64,000 nucleotides of DNA from Kutzneria buriramensis. GTDB taxonomy: Bacteria; Actinomycetota; Actinomycetes; Mycobacteriales; Pseudonocardiaceae. Below the pieces are notes generated by a model. The model saw only the letters and a list, made by a program, of their open reading frames with translations, did not search any database and had not been told where the DNA came from. Made by a program: the position numbers and the translations under genes. The stretch spans positions 1 to 64,000 of the forward strand of contig NZ_QUNO01000002.1 in the NCBI RefSeq assembly GCF_003387475.1, read 5' to 3'. Below are positions 27,420 to 34,664 of this stretch, in pieces. Each line of letters starts with the position of its first letter. Position 1 is the first letter of the stretch.

Positions 27420-27740
27420 AATCGTGCTCCGGCACTCCCTGCGGTGACTGTCCTGACCCGGTCAGCCAATCACACCGAGCGAGCCAGGTCAGCCACCGTG
27501 ACCTGGATGGATCAGCGAGGGGAGGTGCAGCCGCCATGAGCAACCGCGACAGCTGAGCCTCCCCGCAGGCACCTGGCAAAACGGTGGCCGTCGACATTTT
27601 CGATCTCACCCGTGTTGTCGGCGGCCACCAGCAGTTCGTTAGCCCGGGCCGGGGCTTGATCGCGGGGCTAGGCTACGGCGTGAGCTGCCCTGGAATGAGG
27701 TGAACTCCCGCTGAGCGCGCCGCACGTCACCGACATACCC
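27420..27740. other. 321-bp intergenic region with three hairpins
   Basis: No convincing gene is present. A perfect inverted repeat CCAGGTCA-n7-TGACCTGG lies at 27484-27506. A GCGAGGGGAGG.. stem pairs with ..CCTCCCCGC around a six-codon frame at 27537-27557. A third hairpin has 14-base arms with one mismatch (27583-27596, 27616-27629). It separates the GGDEF 2 gene from xerD and may be a structured xerD leader. In the xerD-proximal part, GAGG (27697-27700) precedes a possible CTG start at 27711. Confidence 0.5.
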
Positions 27741-28658
27741 GTGGCACTCCGAGAGGCCGCTGCGGGCTACCTGGATCACCTGGCGGTCGAGCGCGGCACG
27801 GCCCGCAACACGCTCGACTCCTACAAGCGCGACCTGCGCCGGTACAGCGAACACCTGGCCCGCGCGGGCGTGGCGTCGCTGGCGGACGTCACGGAGCCGC
27901 ACGTGACGGAATTCCTGGCGGCGCTGCGCGAGGGCGACTCGGACCACCCGCCGCTGGCGGCCTCGTCGGCGGCACGGGCGGTGGTTGCGGTGCGGGGCCT
28001 GCACAAGTTCGCCTTCCGCGAGGGCCTGGCGCAGCAGGATCCGGCCCGTGAGGTGCACCCGCCGGTGCCGCCCCGCCGGCTGCCGAAGGCGCTGCCCGTC
28101 CACCAGGTGCTGAGGCTGCTGGACACGGCGGCAGGCCAGGACGCCCGTTCGCTACGGGACCGCGCGCTGCTGGAGCTGCTGTACTCCACGGGCGCCCGCA
28201 TCTCGGAGGCGGTGGGCCTGGACCTGGACGACATCGACCGCGACGAGCGGACGGTGCTGCTGGACGGCAAGGGCGGCAAGCAGCGCCTGGTACCGATCGG
28301 GCGACCCGCGCTGGCGGCCGTGGACGCGTACCTGATCCGCGCGCGGCCGGATCTGGCCCGCCACGGACGAGGTACCCCGGCGGTGTTCCTGAACTCGCGC
28401 GGTGGCCGGCTGTCGCGACAGAGCGCGTGGCAGGCGCTGAAGACGGCGGCCGATCGGGCGAGCATCGACGTCGAGGTCTCGCCGCACACGCTGCGCCACT
28501 CGTTCGCCACCCACCTGTTGGAAGGGGGCGCCGACGTGCGCGTCGTGCAGGAGCTGCTGGGCCACGCCTCGGTGACCACGACCCAGGTGTACACGCTGGT
28601 CACGGTGACCACGCTGCGTGAGGTCTACGCCACCGCCCACCCCAGGGCTCTCGCGTAA
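27741..28658 (+). CDS. xerD: Site-specific tyrosine recombinase XerD
   Basis: A 305-residue recombinase that resolves chromosome dimers at dif. The N-terminal SAM-like DNA-binding domain contains [19 protein letters not shown]. The catalytic domain has the R of [13 protein letters not shown], the H-x-x-R of [14 protein letters not shown] and the final Tyr of TTQVYTLVT. The order NUDIX..xerD..parA matches Rv1700-Rv1708. GTG 27741 gives [18 protein letters not shown] at 27711, ten codons upstream and better placed relative to GAGG, would give LSAPHVTD, which resembles relatives' N-termini. Confidence 0.95.
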   Translation: MALREAAAGYLDHLAVERGTARNTLDSYKRDLRRYSEHLARAGVASLADVTEPHVTEFLAALREGDSDHPPLAASSAARAVVAVRGLHKFAFREGLAQQDPAREVHPPVPPRRLPKALPVHQVLRLLDTAAGQDARSLRDRALLELLYSTGARISEAVGLDLDDIDRDERTVLLDGKGGKQRLVPIGRPALAAVDAYLIRARPDLARHGRGTPAVFLNSRGGRLSRQSAWQALKTAADRASIDVEVSPHTLRHSFATHLLEGGADVRVVQELLGHASVTTTQVYTLVTVTTLREVYATAHPRALA

Positions 28659-28787
28659 CTTAGGCCATTCGCAGCAATCAGCGCAGTTCAAACGTGCGGT
28701 GTCCACACGGCGAGGCGCGTTGCCGCGCTCCCCGCAGCGCCTTACGCTGCGGCTCAAGGAGAGTCAGGTTACGAGGAGACTGGAGCC

Positions 28788-29738
28788 ATGTCGACACCGC
28801 AGCCTTCCGGGAACTCCGGGGAGCGGCTCGTTCGTGGACCCTCCGTCGAGCTCAGCCTGGCGCCGCACGCCCGTCCCGAGAACGACGAGCCGGATGTCGC
28901 CCGTGACGGCCAGATCGGCCCCACCGGCCGGCCTGTTCGGTACGTGCCGGAGCCCGCGCTGATCGGCGCCCACGGACCCGCCACGGTGTTGGCCGTCTGC
29001 AACCAGAAGGGCGGCGTCGGCAAGACCACCTCCACCATCAACCTGGGCGCGGCGCTGACCGAGTACGGCCGCCGCGTGCTGCTGGTGGACTTCGACCCGC
29101 AGGGTGCGCTGTCGGTGGGGCTGGGGATCCAGCCCCATCAGCTCGACCGCACCATCTACAACGTGCTGATGGAGCGCGCGGTCGGCATCGAGGACGTGGT
29201 GATGCAGACCTGCGTCCCCGACATGGACCTGCTCCCCAGCAACATCGACCTGTCCGCTGCCGAGGTGCAGCTGGTGTCGGAGGTCGGCCGTGAGCACACG
29301 CTCGTGCGCACGCTGCGACCCGTGATGGACCACTACGACTACGTGCTCGTGGACTGCCAGCCCTCGCTCGGGCTGCTCACCGTCAACGCGCTGGCCGCGG
29401 CCGACGGCGTTTTAATCCCACTGGAGTGCGAGTTCTTCAGCCTGCGCGGCGTCGCGCTGCTGATCGACACCATCGAGAAGGTCAAGGAACGGTTGAACCC
29501 CAAGCTTGAGATCACGGGCATCCTCGCCACCATGTACGACCCGCGCACGCTGCACTCGCGGGAGGTGATGGCGCGTGTCGTCGAGGCCTTCGGCGAGACC
29601 GTGTTCGACACCGTGATCAATCGGACGGTGCGCTTCCCGGAGACCACGGTCGCCGGCGAGCCGATCACCACCTGGGCGCCGCGCTCGTCGGGCGCCAAGG
29701 CCTACCGCGCGCTGGCCCGCGAGGTGATCGCCAGGTGA
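28788..29738 (+). CDS. ParA-family ATPase linked to condensin genes
   Basis: A 316-residue deviant-Walker ATPase. After a 60-residue unstructured N-terminus, the Walker A' is CNQKGGVGKTTSTINLG, followed by VLLVDFDPQGALSVGLG and DYVLVDCQPSLGLLTVNAL. This is the Soj-like protein of the Rv1708 position, upstream of scpA/scpB, and separate from the oriC parAB locus. A TTA codon at 29412 is unusual for such GC-rich DNA. GTGA overlap with the next gene indicates an operon of parA, small protein, scpA, scpB and rluB. Confidence 0.93.
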   Translation: MSTPQPSGNSGERLVRGPSVELSLAPHARPENDEPDVARDGQIGPTGRPVRYVPEPALIGAHGPATVLAVCNQKGGVGKTTSTINLGAALTEYGRRVLLVDFDPQGALSVGLGIQPHQLDRTIYNVLMERAVGIEDVVMQTCVPDMDLLPSNIDLSAAEVQLVSEVGREHTLVRTLRPVMDHYDYVLVDCQPSLGLLTVNALAAADGVLIPLECEFFSLRGVALLIDTIEKVKERLNPKLEITGILATMYDPRTLHSREVMARVVEAFGETVFDTVINRTVRFPETTVAGEPITTWAPRSSGAKAYRALAREVIAR

Positions 29739-30076
29739 CTCGCCGCGTCCAGCTTCCGGGTGCGGCCGAGTTGTTCCGGTCCACCAGTGTGCCCCGAGCC
29801 GGCTTCGTAGCCGACGACCGGTCCGAGCCGGTCGCCGACGGCCCCGTAAGCTCGGCGGGCACCGGTCGTCGCAAGCACGAAGCGAAGATCACGGTCTACC
29901 TGTCCGACGAGGAGTTGCTGGCGTTGGAACACGCCCGTCTGGCGTTGCGCGCCGCGCACGGCATCGCCGTGGACCGCGGCCGGGTGGTGCGTGCCGCGAT
30001 CGCGGCCGTGCTCGAGGACTTCACCACCCACGGCGCCGACTCGCAGCTGGTCAAGGGCATCGCCGGGGATGACTGA
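29735..30076 (+). CDS. Small ParA-associated protein, ribbon-helix-helix-like
   Basis: A 113-residue basic protein. The N-terminal half is variable. The C-terminal half (KITVYLSDEELLALEHARLALRAAHGIAVDRGRVVRAAI) has the strand-helix-helix pattern of ribbon-helix-helix DNA-binding proteins. It sits between the ParA ATPase and scpA with overlaps on both sides (4 bp and 8 bp). By analogy with ParA-partner CopG-like proteins it may be the DNA-bound partner of the upstream ATPase; this is inferred. Confidence 0.75.
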   Translation: MTRRVQLPGAAELFRSTSVPRAGFVADDRSEPVADGPVSSAGTGRRKHEAKITVYLSDEELLALEHARLALRAAHGIAVDRGRVVRAAIAAVLEDFTTHGADSQLVKGIAGDD

Positions 30077-30911
30077 TGTGGACCCGTCGGTCCCTGCCGA
30101 TCAGGCCGCGAGTGGCAAGTTCACCGTCCGGCTGAACAACTTCGAGGGCCCGTTCGACCTGCTGCTCCAGCTCATCTCGCAGCACCAGATGGATGTCACC
30201 GAGGTGGCGCTGTCGCGCGTCACCGACGACTTCATCGCGCACCTGAAGACCCTCGGCGAGCAGTGGGACCTGGACGAGACCACCGAGTTCCTGGTGATCG
30301 CCGCGACCCTGCTCGACCTCAAGGCGGCCCGGCTGCTGCCGGCCGGCGACGTCGAGGACGAGGACGACCTGGCCCTGCTGGAGGCCCGCGACCTGCTGTT
30401 CGCGCGGCTGCTCCAGTACCGGGCGTACAAGCAGGTGGCGGCCCTGTTCGGCGAGCTGGAGGCGGGGGCGCTGCGGCGCTACCCGCGGTCGGTGTCGCTG
30501 GAGGAGCGCTACACCGCGCTGCTGCCCGAGGTCATGATCGGCATGAGCCCGCAGCGGTTCGCCGAGCTCGCTGCGGCCGTGTTCCGGCCCAAGCCGCCGC
30601 CGACGGTGTCGCTCTCACACCTGCACATGGGGGCCGTCTCGGTCCGTGCGCACGCGGCGATCCTGCGGGTGCGGCTGGCCGAGCGGGGTGTCGCGACATT
30701 CGGCGAGCTGGTGGCCGACTGCGACAACACGATCGAGGTGGTGGCGCGGTTCCTGGCGCTGCTGGAGCTGTACCGCGAGGCGGCCGTGCTGTTCGAACAG
30801 GACGAGGCGCTCGGGGAGCTGACGCTGCGCTGGTCCGGCGGCAGCGTCGAGGAGGCACGGGCGGCGGCCGAGGTGGATCGGGCGTTCGCCGACGAGGAGG
30901 AGTACGGGTGA
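30069..30911 (+). CDS. scpA: Segregation and condensation protein ScpA
   Basis: A 280-residue kleisin of the SMC-ScpAB condensin. The N-terminal motif FTVRLNNFEGPFDLLLQLI and VTDDFIAHL are diagnostic. The middle TTEFLVIAATLLDLKAARLLP follows, then the acidic central part and the C-terminal winged helix (TFGELVADCDNTIEVVARFLALLELYREAAV). ATG 30069 overlaps the previous gene by 8 bp. The stop overlaps scpB by 4 bp. Confidence 0.95.
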   Translation: MTDVDPSVPADQAASGKFTVRLNNFEGPFDLLLQLISQHQMDVTEVALSRVTDDFIAHLKTLGEQWDLDETTEFLVIAATLLDLKAARLLPAGDVEDEDDLALLEARDLLFARLLQYRAYKQVAALFGELEAGALRRYPRSVSLEERYTALLPEVMIGMSPQRFAELAAAVFRPKPPPTVSLSHLHMGAVSVRAHAAILRVRLAERGVATFGELVADCDNTIEVVARFLALLELYREAAVLFEQDEALGELTLRWSGGSVEEARAAAEVDRAFADEEEYG

Positions 30912-31804
30912 CCGAACCCGAGGACGAGCGGCCCGAGGAGCAGTTCGAGGGCCCGGCGGGCGGCGGCGCGGCCAAGCCGCCGCCGGCGGAGCAGGAGCCC
31001 GTCGAGGCGGCGGTGCCCGAGCAGGAAGCCGCCGAGCCTGAGGCCGAGCCGGAGCCTGTCGAGTCAGAGACGCCGGCCGAGGCGGAGCCCGAGGCCGCGG
31101 AGCCTGCCGAGCCGGAGCCCGAATCCGAGGCCGATGACTCGGACGAGGCACCCGTCGATGTCGCCGCGGTGATGGGGGCGATCCTCGACGAGGCGGCGGC
31201 ATACCAGGCGACGGCGTCCGAGGACGACGAGGAGGCCCCGGCCTCCACCGGGCCCGACCTGTCCGACGACGCTGTGCTGCACGCCGCGCTGGAGTCGCTG
31301 CTGCTGGTGGTCGACTCGCCGGCGGAGGACGAGCTGCTGGCCACCACGCTGGACCAGCCCGTGAAGCGGGTCCGCGAGGCGCTGGAGTCGCTGTCGGCGC
31401 GCTACACCGAGGCCGGCAGCGGCATCGACCTGCGGCGGGTCGGCGACGGGTGGCGCATGCACACTCGGGACGTCTACGCGCCGTACGTGGAGAAGCTGCT
31501 GCTCGACGGCCAGCGCGCCAAGCTCACCCGGGCCGCGCTGGAGACGCTGGCGGTGATCGCCTACCGTCAGCCGGTCACCCGGTCGAGGGTCGCCGCGGTG
31601 CGTGGCGTGAACGTCGACGGTGTGATCCGCACCCTGGTCACCCGGGGCCTGATCGAGGAGACGGGCAACGACCCGGACACGGGTGGCATCCTGTATCGGA
31701 CCACCGAACTTTTCCTGGAGCGGTTGGGGCTGTCCTCGCTGAAGGATCTGCCGCCGATCGCTCCGCTGCTGCCCGAAGTGGATGCGATCGACGATGTCGG
31801 CTAA
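30908..31804 (+). CDS. scpB: Segregation and condensation protein ScpB
   Basis: A 298-residue protein. Residues 1-110 are a Glu/Pro/Ala-rich disordered extension not present in short ScpB proteins. The conserved tandem winged-helix part begins LHAALESLLLVVDSPAEDELLA and includes RAALETLAVIAYRQPVTRSRVAAVRGVNVDGVI, diagnostic of ScpB. It binds ScpA to form the SMC accessory complex. The GTG start is coupled to scpA. It overlaps the rluB start by about 11 bp. Confidence 0.95.
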   Translation: MTEPEDERPEEQFEGPAGGGAAKPPPAEQEPVEAAVPEQEAAEPEAEPEPVESETPAEAEPEAAEPAEPEPESEADDSDEAPVDVAAVMGAILDEAAAYQATASEDDEEAPASTGPDLSDDAVLHAALESLLLVVDSPAEDELLATTLDQPVKRVREALESLSARYTEAGSGIDLRRVGDGWRMHTRDVYAPYVEKLLLDGQRAKLTRAALETLAVIAYRQPVTRSRVAAVRGVNVDGVIRTLVTRGLIEETGNDPDTGGILYRTTELFLERLGLSSLKDLPPIAPLLPEVDAIDDVG

Positions 31805-32549
31805 GAACTCTGATGACGGTGTGCGCCTGCAGAAGGTGCTCTCCCAGGCGGGCGTGGCCTCACGGCGCGCGGCCGAGGAGCTGATCGCGGAGGGCCGGGT
31901 CAGCGTCGACGGCAAGGTCGTGCGCGAGATGGGCCGGCGCGTGGACCCGGACACGGCCGTGATCCACGTGGACGGCAGCCGGGTGATCGTCCGTGAGGAC
32001 ACCCTGCACATGGCGCTGAACAAGCCCAAGGGTGTGCACTCGACGATGTCCGACGAGATGGGCCGCCCGTGCGTCGGCGACTACGTGCGCGAGCGCGCGG
32101 AGTCCGGCGGCGCGCGGCTGTTCCACGTCGGGCGGCTGGACGTGGAGACCGAGGGCCTGCTGCTGCTGACCAACGACGGCGAGCTGGCGCACCGGCTGAT
32201 GCACCCGTCCTACCGCGTGCTGAAGACCTACCTGGCCGAGGTGCCCGGGCCGGTCGCCAAGGACGTGGGCAAGCGGCTCAAGGCCGGCATCGAGCTGGAG
32301 GACGGGCCGATCAAGGTGGACGCGTTCCGCCTGGTCGACTCGCTGCCCGGCAAGGCGATGGTCGAGGTGGTGCTGCACGAGGGCCGCAAGCACATCGTGC
32401 GGCGGCTGCTGGCCGAGGTCGGCTACCCCGTGCAGCGGCTGGTGCGCACCGAGCTGGCCGGGGTGCAGCTGGGCAACCAGCGGCCCGGTTCGCTGCGGCG
32501 GCTCACCCGCGCCGAGGTCGGCCTGCTCTACTCGGCCGTCGGCATGTAA
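31794..32549 (+). CDS. rluB: RluB/RsuA-family 23S rRNA pseudouridine synthase
   Basis: A 251-residue enzyme. The N-terminal S4 domain is VRLQKVLSQAGVASRRAAEELI. The catalytic motif FHVGRLDVETEGLLLLTNDGELAHRLMHP carries the active-site Asp in GRLD. HEGRKHIVRRLLAEVGYPV is the RsuA/RluB family signature. It modifies 23S rRNA near the peptidyl-transferase centre. ATG 31794 is used; ATG 31782 is possible. The Rv1711 homologue follows scpB, as here. A clear terminator follows. Confidence 0.93.
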   Translation: MSAKNSDDGVRLQKVLSQAGVASRRAAEELIAEGRVSVDGKVVREMGRRVDPDTAVIHVDGSRVIVREDTLHMALNKPKGVHSTMSDEMGRPCVGDYVRERAESGGARLFHVGRLDVETEGLLLLTNDGELAHRLMHPSYRVLKTYLAEVPGPVAKDVGKRLKAGIELEDGPIKVDAFRLVDSLPGKAMVEVVLHEGRKHIVRRLLAEVGYPVQRLVRTELAGVQLGNQRPGSLRRLTRAEVGLLYSAVGM

Positions 32550-32578
32550 GCCACTATCGCTTCAGTAGCGACTGATTT

Positions 32579-32615
32579 CAGGGGCCCTTTCCGGTGCGGG
32601 AAGGGCCCCTGTTTT
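32579..32615 (+). terminator. Rho-independent terminator after rluB
   Basis: CAGGGGCCCTT (32579-32589) pairs with AAGGGCCCCTG (32601-32611) around an 11-base loop, followed by TTTT. It closes the xerD/parA-scpAB-rluB operon. Confidence 0.92.
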
Positions 32616-32642
32616 CGTCGTCGAAGTGGTAGAATCGAACGT

Positions 32643-32693
32643 GTGAGCGAACCTCCGAACCCCTCGCCCAAGCCGTGGCCGGTGCCTCGGTGA
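32643..32693 (+). CDS. Possible 16-residue leaderless peptide
   Basis: GTG 32643 starts a short Pro-rich frame ending at TGA 32691-32693. A TAGAAT -10-like hexamer at 32630-32635 would place transcription start at the GTG. The length is too short for statistical support; codon use is GC-rich and neutral. It lies between the rluB terminator and the MarR palindrome. Confidence 0.2.
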   Translation: MSEPPNPSPKPWPVPR

Positions 32694-32702
32694 CTTCCTT
32701 CC

Positions 32703-32761
32703 CCTAGCTGATGACTTTCGCGATGTCGGGGTGATTTGTGCCGTGAAAGTCATCAGCTAGG
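32703..32761. promoter_or_regulatory. 20-bp-arm inverted repeat upstream of marR
   Basis: CCTAGCTGATGACTTTCGCG (32703-32722) and CGTGAAAGTCATCAGCTAGG (32742-32761) pair with one mismatch. The right arm ends 10 bp before the likely marR GTG start and would cover its promoter. An autoregulatory MarR operator is the best guess. Confidence 0.6.
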
Positions 32762-32771
32762 CTTACTACTT

Positions 32772-33191
32772 GTGGGCGATGACGAGCTGGCTGTGGAGGT
32801 CCGGGAGGCCGTGTCCCGGCTGGCGCGCCGGCTGCGTCAGGAGCGGCCGCCGCACGAGCTCGGACTGACCTCGTTGTCCGTCCTGTCGCGGCTCTACCGG
32901 CTCGGTCCGGCCAGCCCCTCCGCGCTGGCCGCCGCCGAGAACGTGCAGCCGCAGTCCATGACCCGGGCGCTGGCCGTGCTGACCGAGCGCGGGCTCGTCG
33001 TCCGCGAACCGCATCCGACCGACCGGCGGCAGACCGTCGTCAGCGTCACCGATGCCGGGCGGGCCGTGCTGGACGAGGACCGCTCGCGGCGCGACGCCTG
33101 GCTGGCCGGCGTCATCGCCGACCGGCTCACGCCCGTCGAGCAGGAGTTCCTCCGGGCGGCAGCGAAACTGCTGGAGGTGCTCTCGAGGTGA
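32772..33191 (+). CDS. MarR-family transcriptional regulator
   Basis: A 139-residue winged-helix dimer. The core SPSALAAAENVQPQSMTRALAVLTERGLVVREPHPTDRRQ contains the recognition helix and the family's DRR wing motif. GTG 32772 yields the typical length. There is no ribosome site, and a promoter-like TTACTA ends just before the start, so the mRNA is probably leaderless. The stop overlaps the MFS start by 4 bp, so it probably regulates that exporter. Confidence 0.92.
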   Translation: MGDDELAVEVREAVSRLARRLRQERPPHELGLTSLSVLSRLYRLGPASPSALAAAENVQPQSMTRALAVLTERGLVVREPHPTDRRQTVVSVTDAGRAVLDEDRSRRDAWLAGVIADRLTPVEQEFLRAAAKLLEVLSR

Positions 33192-34501
33192 GCGTCCTCG
33201 TTCGTGCCGGTGGGCTGCGGCTGGTGCTGCCCATCGTGCTCGGGACGCTGCTCAACGCCGTCAACTCGTCCATGATCGCCGTGGCGCTGGTGGACATCCA
33301 GCACGAGTTCCATGCCGGCGCCGAGGTCGTGTGGCTGGTGTCCGGGTTGTACCTCGCGACCGCCGTCGCGCAGCCCACCATGGGCCGGCTCGCCGACCGT
33401 TTCGGGGCGCGGCGGGTCTTCTGCTGGGGGCTCGTGATCGTCATGGCCGCCGCCGTCGGCGCCCCGTTCGCGCCCACCCTCGGCTGGCTCGTCGCCGCCC
33501 GCGTGCTGCTCGGCGTCGGCACGTCCGCCGCCTATCCGTCCGGGGTTTCCCTTATCCGGCAAGGCATCGGCGGCGAGGCCACCGGCGCCCTCGGCGCCAT
33601 CTCCGCCGCCGGCCAGGTCGCCGTCGCGCTGGGGCCGCCGCTGGGCGGTCTGCTGGTGCTGCTCGCCGGCTGGCGGTCGATCTTCTGGGTCAACCTGCCC
33701 CTCGCCGCAGCGTCCCTGGTGCTGGTGCTGCTCTGGGTGCCCCGCGACCGTGCCCCACGGTCCACCTCGGCCGGCCTGGACCCGTTGGGAATCCTGCTCT
33801 TCGCCGCCGCCATGGTCGGCCTGCTCGTGTTCCTGCTGGACTTCCGCTGGCTGTTCCTGGGTTCGTCGGTGGTGCTGGCGATCTTCCTGCTGTGGTGGGA
33901 ACTTCGCGTCCCACAGCCGTTCCTCGACGTCCGGATGCTGTGGTCCAATCGGCCGCTGAGCCGCACCTACGGTCGCGTCGCCGTCACCTACGTCGTCTTC
34001 TACACCGTCTTCTACGGCGTTCCCCAGTGGCTCGAACAGGGCCGTCAGCTCAGCAGCGCCGTTGCCGGCCTTGTCGTGCTGCCCATCGCCGGCATGGGCA
34101 TCGTCGCCACAGTGATCGCCACCCGCCGCTCGGGATGGCCCCTGCTCGTCATCGGCTCCGCCGGACTCCTCGTCGGCAGCCTCGTCCTCCTCTTCGTCGG
34201 CGCCTCAACCCCCTTGCTGCTGCTGGTGATCGTCTCCGCAGTGCTCGGCATTCCCAACGGCTTCAACAGCCTCGGCAACCAGACGGCCATGTACGCCGCC
34301 GCTCCCGACGGTCAGGTCGGCACGGCTTCAGGCTTGTACCGCACGTCCCAGTACGTCGGTGCCAATCTGGCGGCGACGTTGGTGGGGTTGGGGCTCGGCG
34401 ACCACGCCACCGACGGCGGGCTGCACCTGTTGGCAGCGATCATCTCCGTGATCAGTGCGGGGCTCCTGGCCGCCGCTGTCTTCCGGCTGCGTCACAAGTA
34501 A
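33188..34501 (+). CDS. MFS transporter co-transcribed with MarR regulator
   Basis: A 437-residue permease, probably with 12-14 membrane segments. Segment 1 is LPIVLGTLLNAVNSSMIAVALVDI, as in the DHA2 drug exporters, followed by VWLVSGLYLATAVAQPTMGRLADRFGARR (motif A region) and GPPLGGLLVLLAGWRSIFWVNLP (motif C region). The GTG overlaps the marR stop. A MarR-exporter pair suggests efflux of a toxic small molecule. No substrate can be named. Confidence 0.92.
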   Translation: MSVLVRAGGLRLVLPIVLGTLLNAVNSSMIAVALVDIQHEFHAGAEVVWLVSGLYLATAVAQPTMGRLADRFGARRVFCWGLVIVMAAAVGAPFAPTLGWLVAARVLLGVGTSAAYPSGVSLIRQGIGGEATGALGAISAAGQVAVALGPPLGGLLVLLAGWRSIFWVNLPLAAASLVLVLLWVPRDRAPRSTSAGLDPLGILLFAAAMVGLLVFLLDFRWLFLGSSVVLAIFLLWWELRVPQPFLDVRMLWSNRPLSRTYGRVAVTYVVFYTVFYGVPQWLEQGRQLSSAVAGLVVLPIAGMGIVATVIATRRSGWPLLVIGSAGLLVGSLVLLFVGASTPLLLLVIVSAVLGIPNGFNSLGNQTAMYAAAPDGQVGTASGLYRTSQYVGANLAATLVGLGLGDHATDGGLHLLAAIISVISAGLLAAAVFRLRHK

Positions 34502-34531
34502 TCGGTCGACCTCCGGCGCATTGTTCTGACG

Positions 34532-34547
34532 GTAACAAGGCGGAAAT
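34532..34547. promoter_or_regulatory. GlnR-like box upstream of the ammonium transporter
   Basis: GTAAC-AAGGCG-GAAAT matches the actinobacterial GlnR consensus gTnAC-n6-GaAAc at 9 of 10 fixed positions apart from the last base. It lies 117 bp before the transporter start. A second box at the usual 22-bp phase is poor. Confidence 0.5.
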
Positions 34548-34664
34548 ACCCGGGAAATGCCTCGGTGCCAATGTCTTCGACCGTTCACCAGGTCAGCGGC
34601 TCCGCGCTGGGGGCTCTACGGGGCCGTTTCTCCCGAACCGACAACGAGGGAGGAAACGGGCAGG

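Noticed and set aside
27537-27557. Six-codon frame after a GGGGAGG site
   Set aside because: Too short to call as a gene; kept only as part of the structured gap.
27373-27609. 78-codon minus-strand frame across the cyclase 2 start
   Set aside because: It overlaps a well-supported start region and has no ribosome site or conserved pattern.
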